Numbered from the stretch's first letter, positions 42,044 to 51,250 are shown. The stretch: 64,000 nucleotides of DNA from JAOUGY01 sp963785075 (GCA_963785075.1 CAWATW010000009.1:62001-126000); one strand, 5' to 3'. The notes: a model not told the origin generated them from the letters alone. A program made the numbers and translations.

Positions 42044-43027
42044 ATGGACCAAGGACCGGTGTATGTGGGTGGGCTGGAGCGCAGCGGCACCAGCCTCATC
42101 TACGCCCTCCTGGCTTCGCACTCCAGGATCGCGATGACCCGTCGGACCAATCTGTGGACACACTTCTACGGTCAGTACGGTGACCTCTCCGACGACGCCA
42201 ACTTCGACCGATGCTTCGAGATGATGATGCGGTATCGGCGTCTGGTGGTGCTGGACCTCGACGCCGATCGCCTGCATTCCGAGTTCATGGCTGGTGAGCG
42301 GTCCTACGGGCGCCTGTTCGACCTGCTCGAGCGGCAGGTCGCCGACCGCCTCGCAAAGCCGCGCTGGGGCGACAAATCGCTGAACACAGAGCGCTACGCC
42401 GGCCCGATCTTCGAGGCATTCCCGGGCGCCAGGATCATCCACATGGTGCGGGATCCGCGAGACCGCTACGCGTCGTCCAAGACTCGTTGGAAGCGACGCC
42501 GAGGCGGTGTCGGTGCCGGTGTGGCCGAATGGCTCGATTCGGTGGCACTGGCCGAGAAGAACAAGGCTGCCCACCCGGACGGCTACATGACGCTCCGATA
42601 CGAGGACCTCGTCCAAGAACCCGAGCGTTGGGTACGCGCGGTGTGCGACTTCATCGGCGAGGAGTACGAACCGGCGATGCTCGACATGGAAGGCGCCTCG
42701 AAGTTCAAGGAGCAGGGGAGCAACAGTTCGTACGGAAGCCGGGAAGTGGGGGTCATCTCCACGGATTCGATCGGCCGGTACCGTCAGGTACTTGCCACGA
42801 CCGACATCGCGTTCGTCGATCGGGTCGCCGGGAGCGAGATGCGTAGGCTCGACTACGGGCTCGAGGAGATCCAGCTGAGAGGCCGCGACCTCGCTCGCTT
42901 CGTGCTTGTCGACCTGCCCCTGGACAGCGGGCGGTTGATGGCGTGGAGGGCGTCGAACGCATACAAGAACTGGAAGGGCAGGCCACTGCCTGCCTACCGG
43001 ATCGTCACGCCGGAGACCACGCCATAG
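42044..43027 (+). CDS. Sulfotransferase (third in a row)
   Basis: A 327-residue, well-conserved member: GPVYVGGLERSGTSLIYALL, KPRWGDKSLNTERYAGPIFE, RIIHMVRDPRDRYASSKTRW and YMTLRYEDLVQEPERWVRAV. It is closest in wording to the 22409 sulfotransferase of the opposite operon, so the two loci share a gene-family origin. GGAGG ten bases upstream supports the ATG at 42044. Its TAG stop overlaps the GTG start of the glycosyltransferase by one base. Confidence 0.85.
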   Translation: MDQGPVYVGGLERSGTSLIYALLASHSRIAMTRRTNLWTHFYGQYGDLSDDANFDRCFEMMMRYRRLVVLDLDADRLHSEFMAGERSYGRLFDLLERQVADRLAKPRWGDKSLNTERYAGPIFEAFPGARIIHMVRDPRDRYASSKTRWKRRRGGVGAGVAEWLDSVALAEKNKAAHPDGYMTLRYEDLVQEPERWVRAVCDFIGEEYEPAMLDMEGASKFKEQGSNSSYGSREVGVISTDSIGRYRQVLATTDIAFVDRVAGSEMRRLDYGLEEIQLRGRDLARFVLVDLPLDSGRLMAWRASNAYKNWKGRPLPAYRIVTPETTP

Positions 43028-44313
43028 TGCTGGATCGCGACACTTCGGCGGGCCAGACGGAGTCGGAGCCCGCACCCGTTCCGATCCCGGCAGCTCCGCT
43101 CGCGTACCTCGTGGGAACGTATCCGACGATCACAACGACCTTCATCGATCGCGAGATCGAAGCGCTGCGCGACATGGGGGTGTCGATCGACGTCATCTCC
43201 ATTCGCACCGCCGCACCCGAGGTGAGTGGGTCGACCGCCTACGCGGACATCGCCGAGCGCGTGCACAACCTCCTGCCCACATCGGTGGCTCGACTCGCCG
43301 CCGCCCACGGATATCTGCTGGCGCGGCTCCCGGGGAGATACCTCGACACGCTGAGGTTCCTCATGACGCGCCCTCATCCTGGCTGGCGCGCCCGGGTCAA
43401 GACCCTCCTCCACTTCGCGGAGGCAGGCCTTGCCGCCTACCAACTCCGAGATCGCCGCCACGGCCACATCCACGCGCACTTCCTCGACCGGGCCTCGACA
43501 TTGGCTCTGGCGGTGGGGCGCATGCTCTCCGTCCCGTACAGCGTGACTGCGCATGCCAATGACATCTTCGTGAGCCCGGTGATGCTTCGGGAGAAGATCG
43601 GTCAGGCGGCATTCGTCGTGACGGTGTCCGAATTCAACAAAACCCATCTCCTCTCGATGGCGCCCGAGGTGCCGGCCGATCACATCTCGGTCCTCCACCC
43701 GTGGGTGGACGTCGACGCCTTCACGGCACGACCGTCGCGGGAGGGAGGCGGACCGTTCCGCATCGTCTCGGTCGGCCGGCTGGTGGAGAAGAAGGGTCAC
43801 CGGTATCTCATCGACGCATGCCGCGTGCTGGCGGACCGGGGGATCGACATCCGGTGCACGATCGTCGGTGACGGCCCCCTGCGCGGCGACCTCGATGAGC
43901 GCATTCGACGGGCGCAACTCACCGAACGAGTCCGCCTGCTCGGCCCGCAGCCACAAACAGAGGTACGGAGGCTCATGGCCGAGAGCGACCTGTTCGCTCT
44001 GGCATGTGTCGTCGCGTCCGACGGAGACAGAGATGGGATTCCGGTAGCGCTCGCCGAGGCGATGGCGCTGGAGGTACCGGTCGTGTCCACGGACCTCGTC
44101 GGGATCGGGGAGCTGGTGCAGCCGGGGTCGGGGTTGCTCGCGCCACCCGGTGACTCCGAGGCGCTTGCCGATGCGATCGAAAACATCGCACGAGCCGACA
44201 CCGCAGCTCGGCGAGCCATGGGAGCCAGTGCGCGAGCCGTGGTGGCGAACCAATTCGACCTCAGAAGTGAGGTGCGCACTCTCGCCGCCCTCTACGCCGG
44301 CGCAGCCCGATGA
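43027..44313 (+). CDS. Family 4 glycosyltransferase (WcaL/AmsK-like)
   Basis: About 428 residues from GTG 43027. LAYLVGTYPTITTTFIDREI at the N-terminus matches the YPxxSETFI...E signature of colanic-acid-type GT4 enzymes; HIHAHFLDRASTLALAVGRM and PYSVTAHANDIFVSPVMLRE follow; the C-domain has FRIVSVGRLVEKKGHRYLID and DGIPVALAEAMALEVPVVST with the donor-binding Glu residues. It is translationally coupled to the sulfotransferase (TAGTG) and the next gene (ATGA). It probably adds a sugar to the same or a second surface glycan. Confidence 0.87.
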   Translation: MLDRDTSAGQTESEPAPVPIPAAPLAYLVGTYPTITTTFIDREIEALRDMGVSIDVISIRTAAPEVSGSTAYADIAERVHNLLPTSVARLAAAHGYLLARLPGRYLDTLRFLMTRPHPGWRARVKTLLHFAEAGLAAYQLRDRRHGHIHAHFLDRASTLALAVGRMLSVPYSVTAHANDIFVSPVMLREKIGQAAFVVTVSEFNKTHLLSMAPEVPADHISVLHPWVDVDAFTARPSREGGGPFRIVSVGRLVEKKGHRYLIDACRVLADRGIDIRCTIVGDGPLRGDLDERIRRAQLTERVRLLGPQPQTEVRRLMAESDLFALACVVASDGDRDGIPVALAEAMALEVPVVSTDLVGIGELVQPGSGLLAPPGDSEALADAIENIARADTAARRAMGASARAVVANQFDLRSEVRTLAALYAGAAR

Positions 44314-45827
44314 TGGTGGACGGGACAGAGGCCGGCGACCAGATGCACGGCGGCACCCGGGAACCCGCTCGGGAGCGGCTCGCGCCTTCGCCACTCGTGC
44401 TCGAGCTCGCCGCCGCGCTCGAAGAAGCCGGGATCACCTACTGCCATTGGAAGAGCAACGAGTCTGTCGACCGGGCGATCACGGCCGAACAGGACCTCGA
44501 CCTCTTGATCGCGCGCCACGATGCCGGAAGGTTCACCGAGATCCTGTATCGGCTCGGGTTTGTGTTGGCCCGGCCCACGAAGGACCGGCAGCTGCCCGGG
44601 ATCCTCGATTACTACGCACCTGATGACCGGGCCGGCCGCATCGTGCACGTGCATGCCCACTTCAAGCTCGTGGTCGGCGACGACATGACGAAGAACATCC
44701 ATCTGCCGGTCGAGCGGCCCTACCTGGCCGAACGACGGACCGACCTCGTGCTTCCCGTCCCATCGGCAGAGTGGGAATACCTCGTGTTCGTGGTCCGGAT
44801 GGTCGTGAAGCACTCGCCGTGGGATGCACAACTCGCCCGGAAAGGGAAACTCTCGCTTTCCGAACGACGAGAATTGCGTGACCTCACCGACAGAGCCGAC
44901 CTCACGACTGTCGATGAGCTGCGCAGACATCATCTCCGACTGCTCGACGATGCGCTGTTCGCCGATTGCGTCGCTGCCATCAATGGAGAGATCAACCGGG
45001 TGAGCCGATTGCTGGTTGCGCGCCGGCTGCTGCGGAGGCTCGACAGCCTGGGACGGCGCGGTCGCACCGCCGATCTGGGGATGCGTGTCTGGAGACGGGC
45101 TCTCAGGCGAGCGCGGTCCAAGACGGGTTGGCAGACGCCCGGGAAGCGCCCCGACGTCGGAGGATCGATCATCGCCGTCACCGGGAGTGATGGGTCTGGG
45201 AAGTCGACCAACGTGGCGATGTTGACGGAGCACCTCTCGAAGGATCTCGCCGTGACGCGAGTCCACATGGGGAAGCCACCGTGGTCCAGGGTGAGCCGGA
45301 TGGTCCGCCGCCCGATGGTCAAGGCACGTCGGGTCGGCCTGTTCGAGTCCACCCGGCTTCCACCGTGGACCGAGTTCGGATCATTTCCCGGTTATGCCTA
45401 CCTGGTGTGGCACGTGTTGATCGCCCGAGATCGGTACCTGCAGTATCGGAGGGCGCGGCGGGCGGCAGGACGGGGCGAGATCGTGGTCTCCGACCGATGG
45501 CCGCTGAGCGAGATCCGGCTGATGGATGGGCCGCGTCTCCAGTCGATCCCGACGTCTGCCCGCAGTGGACTGGCCACATGGTTGTGTGGCCGGGAACGGC
45601 GCTACTACGACGCGATCCTTCCGCCCGATTTGGTCGTCGTCCTGCGTGTCAGCCCCGAAGTTGCCGCCCAGCGGCGCACCGAGGATCCGGTGGAGTTCGT
45701 GCGCCGCAGAGCGGGTGAGATCATGACGGCGGACTGGGACACCGCCCCTGCGGTCGTCATCGACGCCGATCGCGACCTCGAGACCGTGCTCGGCGAAGTT
45801 CGATCGGCGGTCTGGGCGCTCCTCTGA
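44310..45827 (+). CDS. Nucleotidyltransferase-fold protein fused to thymidylate-kinase-like domain
   Basis: 505 residues, two enzymatic parts. The N-terminal ~230 residues resemble a nucleotidyltransferase-type domain: ITYCHWKSNESVDRAITAEQ followed by DLDLLIARHDAGRFTEILYR, with the D-x-D typical of the fold. The C-terminal ~220 residues are a thymidylate-kinase-like P-loop domain: SIIAVTGSDGSGKSTNVAML (Walker A), EIVVSDRWPLSEIRL (DR motif) and PDLVVVLRVSPEVAAQRRTE (LID region). TMK-like proteins also occur alone at 25628 and 49752. Its role may be phosphorylation/activation of a glycan or lipid precursor; dTMP synthesis is unlikely in this context. Last gene of the plus-strand operon. Confidence 0.78.
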   Translation: MMVDGTEAGDQMHGGTREPARERLAPSPLVLELAAALEEAGITYCHWKSNESVDRAITAEQDLDLLIARHDAGRFTEILYRLGFVLARPTKDRQLPGILDYYAPDDRAGRIVHVHAHFKLVVGDDMTKNIHLPVERPYLAERRTDLVLPVPSAEWEYLVFVVRMVVKHSPWDAQLARKGKLSLSERRELRDLTDRADLTTVDELRRHHLRLLDDALFADCVAAINGEINRVSRLLVARRLLRRLDSLGRRGRTADLGMRVWRRALRRARSKTGWQTPGKRPDVGGSIIAVTGSDGSGKSTNVAMLTEHLSKDLAVTRVHMGKPPWSRVSRMVRRPMVKARRVGLFESTRLPPWTEFGSFPGYAYLVWHVLIARDRYLQYRRARRAAGRGEIVVSDRWPLSEIRLMDGPRLQSIPTSARSGLATWLCGRERRYYDAILPPDLVVVLRVSPEVAAQRRTEDPVEFVRRRAGEIMTADWDTAPAVVIDADRDLETVLGEVRSAVWALL

Positions 45828-45904
45828 GATGTGTCACTCGAGCGGACTGAGTCCATGGCACCTGCCTCGGCGGTCGGCAACGGGTGCCCAGCCGGAGCCA
45901 TCGG

Positions 45905-47857
45905 TCAATACGACTCGTACGCCCCGATGTCGAAACCGGCTCCGCGGGGTCGAGCCGCCCCAACGCGGTCGTCGGTGACACCTGACGACCGAAGGTCCTT
46001 GCCACCGTCGACGGCATCCGAGGAGTTCAGCAGCCGGTAGTCGTCGGATCCAGGATCGACGAATCCGATGACGGCGACACCCGACGCCGTCAGGTTGTTC
46101 GAGACCTCGTCACCGGTGTCTGCGTTGATGGACTCGCCTCCGGCACCGACCACGATGTTGTTGATGATCTGGTTGTCGGGCCCGACGTCATTGTGGAATC
46201 CGATGCCATCGCCTCGCGCATCGATGATCGTGTTGTTCCAAACGTAGATGCTCTTCGAGGTGTTGGATCCATCGTGGATTGCGATCCCATCGCCGTCGGA
46301 GTCGCCGTCGGACACGAAGCGCCCGCTCCGGATGACCACGTTGTTGAACACCCGGTTGGTCCCGTTTCCCTGGACGTATATCCCCCATCCGGCCGCGTCG
46401 ATCACCGTGTTCGAGTAGATGTCACAAACGGATCCCTTGTTGTTCATGACTCCGGCCCGATGTGACGACTCGTCGTTCTGACCCGGCACCTCGATGACGT
46501 TGTGATGGATCGAGCAGTCTGCGGTCGTCGAGCCGACTTGTATGCCGTCCCGTCCGGTGTCGACGACGAGATTGTGGTGGATGTGGACTCCTTCGAGCAC
46601 GTGGAACTCACCTGTTTCGTAGTCCGAGCTCCCGATGTACATCCCTTCGTCGCCGATCGTATGGAGGTAGTTGTGGTGGACGACGACTCCGTGGAGGACC
46701 CAGTCGCCCCGGCCCATGGCGTCATCTTTGATGCTCACCGCGGTTCCGTCGAGAATCTCCGCCATCTCGATGTGGTCGATCTCGATGTACTCGGCGCGAG
46801 TCTTGGCCGTGACCGCTCGGTCCGATCCGATGACCCGGATCCCACAGGCCTGAGCAGATTCTGAGAGCTCGGCGCCACAAGCCGATGTCACACCTGCGCC
46901 AGAGATCCGAATGTGGTCGCTGTCCGCGATGTCGATCCCGGAGTATGTGCCGGCTACGTCGAGGGTGACCACGCCTCCCGTGTTGACGATGACGATGGGA
47001 TCCGAAGCCGTCCCGTGGAGATTCACGATCTCGATCTCTCCGCGTGTCCCCGCCTGCAGACAGAGGACGTCACCGGGGCCGACGTGGGAGTAGGCGGCGT
47101 TCCCGTCGATCTCCTCGACTCCCAGCCCGACGATCTCGTCACACGAGAAACCCGAACCGGCGGGGGGTGGCGGCGTGATCGGCTCGAGTTTCAGCGCCCT
47201 CGTCAAGAAGGTGGCCATCTCGGCACGCGAGACGGGTGCGTCGGGGCAGTACCTGCTGTTCTCCGGAGGATCACATCCCTTGGTCACCCCGGCGGTCGCG
47301 AGTCGATCGATGTCGGCCTCGAACACGGAAGAATCGTCGTCGTTGAACAGGTCGTCGCCTTCACCCGCGTCGTAGCCGAACGCTCGGACCAGGAATGCGG
47401 CCATCTGGCCTCGAGTGACCGGGTCGTCAGGACAGAACCGGGTGTTGTCTGGTGGATTGCAGCCGCGGGTGATACCGGAACTCGCAAGTGCCTCGATGTT
47501 GCCTTCGAAAACCGAAGCGTCGTCGTCGGCGAACGTGTCACCACCCGAGGGCTTCAAACCGAGCGCGCGCCCGAGAAAGGCTGCCATCTGGCCGCGGGTG
47601 ACCGGATCGTCGGGGCAGAAGCTGGTGTTGGCGGGTGGGTTGCATCCCACGGTGATGCCGGCGGCATAGATCGCCTCGATGGACCCCTCGTGGACGCTCC
47701 CGTTGTCGTCACCGAACGTTCCACCCGGGGGCAGGTCGGCGGAAGCGACGCCGGGCAGAAGCCCGAGCATCGTCACGACACCTGCGGCAACGATGATCCG
47801 GGGCCGCCGGAGGCCACGCCGTCGGGGCGCGATGCGTCGCACGTATCTCCAAGTCAC
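45905..47857 (-). CDS. Secreted beta-helix protein with three N-terminal SLH-like repeats
   Basis: About 650 residues from GTG 47857. The signal peptide (RPRIIVAAGVVTMLGLLPGVASA) is followed by three SLH-like repeats of the Cys type (GCNPPANTSFCPDDPVTRGQ) at about residues 45-235, here N-terminal rather than C-terminal. Then comes a right-handed parallel beta-helix (~260-640) with rungs such as EYIEIDHIEMAEILDGTAVS, GVHIHHNLVVDTGRDGIQVG and NRVFNNVVIRSGRF. Such helices bind or cleave acidic polysaccharides; no lyase catalytic set is evident. It is the paralogue of the 53524 protein, which has a membrane anchor instead. It sits 46 bases downstream of the PEP mutase gene, so probably the last gene of that operon. 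Confidence 0.85.
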   Translation of the reverse strand: MTWRYVRRIAPRRRGLRRPRIIVAAGVVTMLGLLPGVASADLPPGGTFGDDNGSVHEGSIEAIYAAGITVGCNPPANTSFCPDDPVTRGQMAAFLGRALGLKPSGGDTFADDDASVFEGNIEALASSGITRGCNPPDNTRFCPDDPVTRGQMAAFLVRAFGYDAGEGDDLFNDDDSSVFEADIDRLATAGVTKGCDPPENSRYCPDAPVSRAEMATFLTRALKLEPITPPPPAGSGFSCDEIVGLGVEEIDGNAAYSHVGPGDVLCLQAGTRGEIEIVNLHGTASDPIVIVNTGGVVTLDVAGTYSGIDIADSDHIRISGAGVTSACGAELSESAQACGIRVIGSDRAVTAKTRAEYIEIDHIEMAEILDGTAVSIKDDAMGRGDWVLHGVVVHHNYLHTIGDEGMYIGSSDYETGEFHVLEGVHIHHNLVVDTGRDGIQVGSTTADCSIHHNVIEVPGQNDESSHRAGVMNNKGSVCDIYSNTVIDAAGWGIYVQGNGTNRVFNNVVIRSGRFVSDGDSDGDGIAIHDGSNTSKSIYVWNNTIIDARGDGIGFHNDVGPDNQIINNIVVGAGGESINADTGDEVSNNLTASGVAVIGFVDPGSDDYRLLNSSDAVDGGKDLRSSGVTDDRVGAARPRGAGFDIGAYESY

Positions 47858-47903
47858 GCCGACACGGTACAGGGCCGTGTCTCTAGGGCAGGTTAAGGGC
47901 GCC

Positions 47904-48776
47904 TCAAGGAAGGTACCTGCGCTCGGCCTCCTTGAGCTCGGCGGCATTCTGCAGCCGGAATATCTCGGAGACCGGCACGATCTCGTTTTCGATCGGGGCA
48001 AGAGAACGCGCCTCGTGGATCCGGGCCGCGGTGCGCTGCATGGCGGTGACCGAGCTCCGCAGCATGTGGTTCGCCCAGATCGCCAGGGCGACACCGGCCT
48101 CTTCGAACGACTCCGTGGGTGTGAACGGATACATCGTCGGCACGATCACAACCGGACCCCGTCCATCCCATCGACGCATGAACTCGAGGATCTGGTCGGC
48201 GGTCGACTCTTTGCTGTGCATGAGGATGGCGTCCGCTCCGGCTTCGTGATAAGCCGTGGCACGACGCACGGCCTCTTCGATCCCCCAACCCGCGATCAGG
48301 GCCTCGACCCTTGCTACCACCGAGAAGTCCGGATCGGACTGGGTGTCCTTCGCGGCGCGAATCTTTCCGGCGAACTCGGCCACGTCGGCCAAGGGTTGCT
48401 GCTCTCCGCCGATGAACGAGTTGGTCTTCGGGAAGAGCTTGTCTTCGATGCACATCGCAGCGATCCCGCGCTGCTCGAGCTTGTGCACGAGACGGCGAAC
48501 GTTGTTGAAATTGCCGTACCCCGTGTCGGCGTCGACCATGATCGGGATGGATGTCGCATCGCTCATGAACTCGAGCACCTCGAGCACTTGAGTCCAGCTG
48601 GCCTCGTTGTTGTCGCGGACGCCCATGGCCGCCGAGATCGCCAGACCACTGGCCCAGATACCGCCGAACCCAGCCTCTTCGACGATTTTGGCACTGAGGC
48701 CGTCGTGTGCCTCGAGGATCATCTCCAGCTTCGGAGAGGTCAACATGGCCCTGAAAGCGCTTGCTTTGGTGTTCAT
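47904..48776 (-). CDS. Phosphoenolpyruvate mutase (isocitrate lyase/PEPM family)
   Basis: A 290-residue TIM-barrel enzyme that rearranges phosphoenolpyruvate to phosphonopyruvate, the first C-P bond-forming step in almost all phosphonate pathways. Identification rests on the signature EDKLFPKTNSF (EDKx5NS), which separates PEP mutases from isocitrate and methylisocitrate lyases. Other marks are VDADTGYGNFNNVRRLVHKL with the Mg-binding Asp residues and ALIAGWGIEEAVRRATAYHE. No phosphonopyruvate decarboxylase follows; the upstream neighbour (17 bp away) is a 2-hydroxyacid dehydrogenase. Confidence in the family is high; the actual reaction has not been proven here. Confidence 0.88.
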   Translation of the reverse strand: MNTKASAFRAMLTSPKLEMILEAHDGLSAKIVEEAGFGGIWASGLAISAAMGVRDNNEASWTQVLEVLEFMSDATSIPIMVDADTGYGNFNNVRRLVHKLEQRGIAAMCIEDKLFPKTNSFIGGEQQPLADVAEFAGKIRAAKDTQSDPDFSVVARVEALIAGWGIEEAVRRATAYHEAGADAILMHSKESTADQILEFMRRWDGRGPVVIVPTMYPFTPTESFEEAGVALAIWANHMLRSSVTAMQRTAARIHEARSLAPIENEIVPVSEIFRLQNAAELKEAERRYLP

Positions 48777-48792
48777 GGAAGTGTTCCCGTCC

Positions 48793-49755
48793 CTACATCA
48801 CGATGAAGTTGTCTTCGGTCGCCTTGAGGCTGGGAGGGTGCTCCTCTGCATACCGGATGCAGCGCACGATCACCTCGCCGATCTCGACCTGGGTGTCCTT
48901 GGTTCCTGCGCCGATGTGAGGCGTCAGGATCACGTTCTCGAGATGAGCAAGAGGAGAGATGTTGCCGTCGCCCTCTGCAACGTGAACATCGAGAGCCGCC
49001 CCTCCCAGGTGACCCGACTCGAGCGCATCGAGCAGGGCGAGCTCATCGACCACTCCCCCGCGTGCCATGTTCACCAAGATGGCTCCCGGCTTCATCATGG
49101 CCAGCTCGCTCCTCCCGATCATGCCCTCGGTCGAATCGTGCAGTGGGACGTGGATGCTGACGAAGTCGGAACGTCGCAGCACGTCCTCGAAGTCGGCGAG
49201 TGCGATGCCCTTGGCGGCCAGCGACTCCTCGACCCCTGGGTTCGGGTACTCGACGCAGCCGAGAACCTCCATCGACCATGCGGCTCCGAGCGCGCCGGTC
49301 CTGGATCCGATGTTGCCCGCACCGACGATTCCGAGGACCTTGCCCGTCAGAAGAGTCCCCGTGGCCCGCGGCTTCACCCAGTTTCCCGCTCTCCACTCCC
49401 GATCCGCCCAGAAGAGGTTGCGGGCGAGGGCGAGCATCAACGCAAAACTCATCTCGGCGACTGCCTTTGCGCCGGGACCTGGCACCCGGAAGAAATGGAG
49501 CACGCGGCGTTCGAGGTGCGACAGGTCGATGTTGTCGTATCCAGACCCGGCCCGGACGATGACTTCGAGGTTGGGTGCCTGTTCGAGGACTCTCGACGTG
49601 ATCTCAACTCCGCTCCGAAACACGAGCGCCCCGCAGTCGGATATCGCCGCGCAGAGCTCGGCTTCGGGAGCGCCCGGCAGGTAGACGACCTCGTGGTCGC
49701 GACGCAAGGTATCGATCGCGTGCTGTGACACGCCACTGGCTATGAGGATCTTCAT
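48793..49755 (-). CDS. D-2-hydroxyacid dehydrogenase, possible phosphonopyruvate reductase
   Basis: A 320-residue NAD(P)-dependent enzyme of the phosphoglycerate dehydrogenase family. The nucleotide loop is VLGIVGAGNIGSRTGALGAA; the catalytic Arg is in ILVNMARGGVVDELALLDAL, the Glu in AALDVHVAEGDG, and the His in LTPHIGAGT. Beside a PEP mutase and without a decarboxylase, it could reduce phosphonopyruvate to phosphonolactate, the reaction known for VlpB of valinophos biosynthesis (from memory of the literature); serine-pathway or other hydroxyacid roles remain possible. It is coupled to the upstream kinase gene by ATGA. Confidence 0.85.
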   Translation of the reverse strand: MKILIASGVSQHAIDTLRRDHEVVYLPGAPEAELCAAISDCGALVFRSGVEITSRVLEQAPNLEVIVRAGSGYDNIDLSHLERRVLHFFRVPGPGAKAVAEMSFALMLALARNLFWADREWRAGNWVKPRATGTLLTGKVLGIVGAGNIGSRTGALGAAWSMEVLGCVEYPNPGVEESLAAKGIALADFEDVLRRSDFVSIHVPLHDSTEGMIGRSELAMMKPGAILVNMARGGVVDELALLDALESGHLGGAALDVHVAEGDGNISPLAHLENVILTPHIGAGTKDTQVEIGEVIVRCIRYAEEHPPSLKATEDNFIVM

Positions 49756-50489
49756 CGGCTCCCACCGTCGTCGTCGCCCCGTCGTACGGTCCCTGAGCCG
49801 TCGCCCCTGACACGGCCGCCGGACTCTCGAATCACGCGCTCGATGCGCCCGAGGACCTCCTCGTACACATTATCCAGGGGTTGCGTCGCGTCCACCAACT
49901 CGAATCGGTCGACGTGCTCTCCCTGGATCAGATATGCCGCGCGGCGCGAGTCGAGATATGAGACCGGCACCTCCTGCTTGCGATCGAAGAGCACCTGAGA
50001 GGGAGCGTCGAGGAACAAGACGAGATCGGGTTTGGGATACACCTTCTCCAGGAACCAACGATGAAACCGGTCGGACAGCCGAGTCGTGGGCTTGACCGCG
50101 CCGTAGTCGAACAGAAAGTGCCGGTCGTAGATGACGACACGGCCGCGCAACTGGTGCCAAACCGAAATGGCCTGGCGCAGCAGCTCCTCGGCGATGCGAT
50201 TCACCAAGCGAGCCGCGGCCCAGACCTTCCCTCGGGAGTCCCGTCGATGCTCGATCCCGTGCAGCGAGACCGGCGAGTCGACCGGCTCTCCCCTTTGCTT
50301 GCGCTCCTCGCGGACCTTCCGGACCTTCAACGCATGGACGATGCGAGTGGTGGGCAGAGCGACGTTGCTCGACTGCGCGTTGACGCCCATGTACACGTAC
50401 CGAAACGTGGTCGGCATCGTGTCGAGCAGCATCTTTGCGACCGTCGTCTTGCCGGCCCCATCGCACCCGATCAGCGCCACATCGGTCAT
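49752..50489 (-). CDS. Thymidylate-kinase-like P-loop protein
   Basis: 245 residues. Walker A at the N-terminus is DVALIGCDGAGKTTVAKMLL; VVIYDRHFLFDYGAVKPTTR resembles the DR(Y/H) substrate motif of dTMP kinases and PDLVLFLDAPSQVLFDRKQE the LID/strand region. It is longer than true dTMP kinases, with an insertion around residues 45-95. Two related proteins occur in the window (25628, 44310). In this operon it may activate a phosphonate or sugar intermediate (inference). ATGA overlaps at both ends. Confidence 0.75.
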   Translation of the reverse strand: MTDVALIGCDGAGKTTVAKMLLDTMPTTFRYVYMGVNAQSSNVALPTTRIVHALKVRKVREERKQRGEPVDSPVSLHGIEHRRDSRGKVWAAARLVNRIAEELLRQAISVWHQLRGRVVIYDRHFLFDYGAVKPTTRLSDRFHRWFLEKVYPKPDLVLFLDAPSQVLFDRKQEVPVSYLDSRRAAYLIQGEHVDRFELVDATQPLDNVYEEVLGRIERVIRESGGRVRGDGSGTVRRGDDDGGSR

Positions 50490-51250
50490 GACACAGCTTC
50501 GATCGGCTTCACGCAGTGGAACACGTGTTCATCGGTGGTGAGCCCGTGGAGTTCGATGACCGAATCCGGGAGCTGGTCGCCGCGGTACAGCCCGACCTCG
50601 AATCCCACATTCCGAAGCCGATCGACGAGATCGGCGCCATACACCCGAACGTGATCTGCTTCGCCGAAGGCGCGACGCCGATCGTTCGGCCGCACGATCG
50701 TTGCGTCTTCGAACGTCGGGCTTTCGAGCGCCACCGGCACGTTGATCGCTGCCCAGCCACCGGGTCTCAGCAGACGCCACATCTCCCCGATGGCCGATCG
50801 ATCGTCGACGATGTGCTCGAGGACGTGGACGCACAGGATGGCGTCGAAGCTCTCCGATGGGACTTCGAGGGCTGTGAGGTCCCCGACCATGGTCACGTGT
50901 GGACGTGGCGTGATGTCGACAGCCGAGTACCGGACGTTGGGCATCCGCACGATCCGACGGGACAGACAATATTTGGGCGCCACATGAAGCAGGTCGATCG
51001 CGGGACGGTCGAACAAATCCGTCTCGTCCCGGCAGTGGATCCACACCCGCCGATGCCGCGCCTTGGAGTTGCAGCGGGGGCAGTACCCGCGACGGCGGCG
51101 GCGAAAGGATCCTCCGCCCTGGGTGAAGGCCCGTATTCGGGTTCCGCAGACGGGACACTCGTGGGCGCTGCCACGGAAGAAGAGACCTCGCACGAACAGG
51201 AAAGCCTCCATGGCAGCGATCTCGAGATACCTCATGAGTGACGAGATCAC
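50486..51250 (-). CDS. Class I SAM-dependent methyltransferase with zinc-ribbon-like N-terminus
   Basis: About 254 residues. A Cys4 knuckle (CPVCGTRIRAF ... GYCPRCNSKARHRR) precedes the methyltransferase core: YSAVDITPRPHVTMVGDLTA (SAM-binding acidic region), SFDAILCVHVLEHIVDDRSA (motif with the HVLEH pattern) and RPGGWAAINVPVALES. The GTG at 51250 overlaps the ATP-grasp stop as GTGA; ATG 51235 is possible. Related proteins in glycan clusters methylate sugars or lipids. It is followed by the kinase gene through an ATGA overlap. Confidence 0.82.
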   Translation of the reverse strand: MISSLMRYLEIAAMEAFLFVRGLFFRGSAHECPVCGTRIRAFTQGGGSFRRRRRGYCPRCNSKARHRRVWIHCRDETDLFDRPAIDLLHVAPKYCLSRRIVRMPNVRYSAVDITPRPHVTMVGDLTALEVPSESFDAILCVHVLEHIVDDRSAIGEMWRLLRPGGWAAINVPVALESPTFEDATIVRPNDRRRAFGEADHVRVYGADLVDRLRNVGFEVGLYRGDQLPDSVIELHGLTTDEHVFHCVKPIEAVS

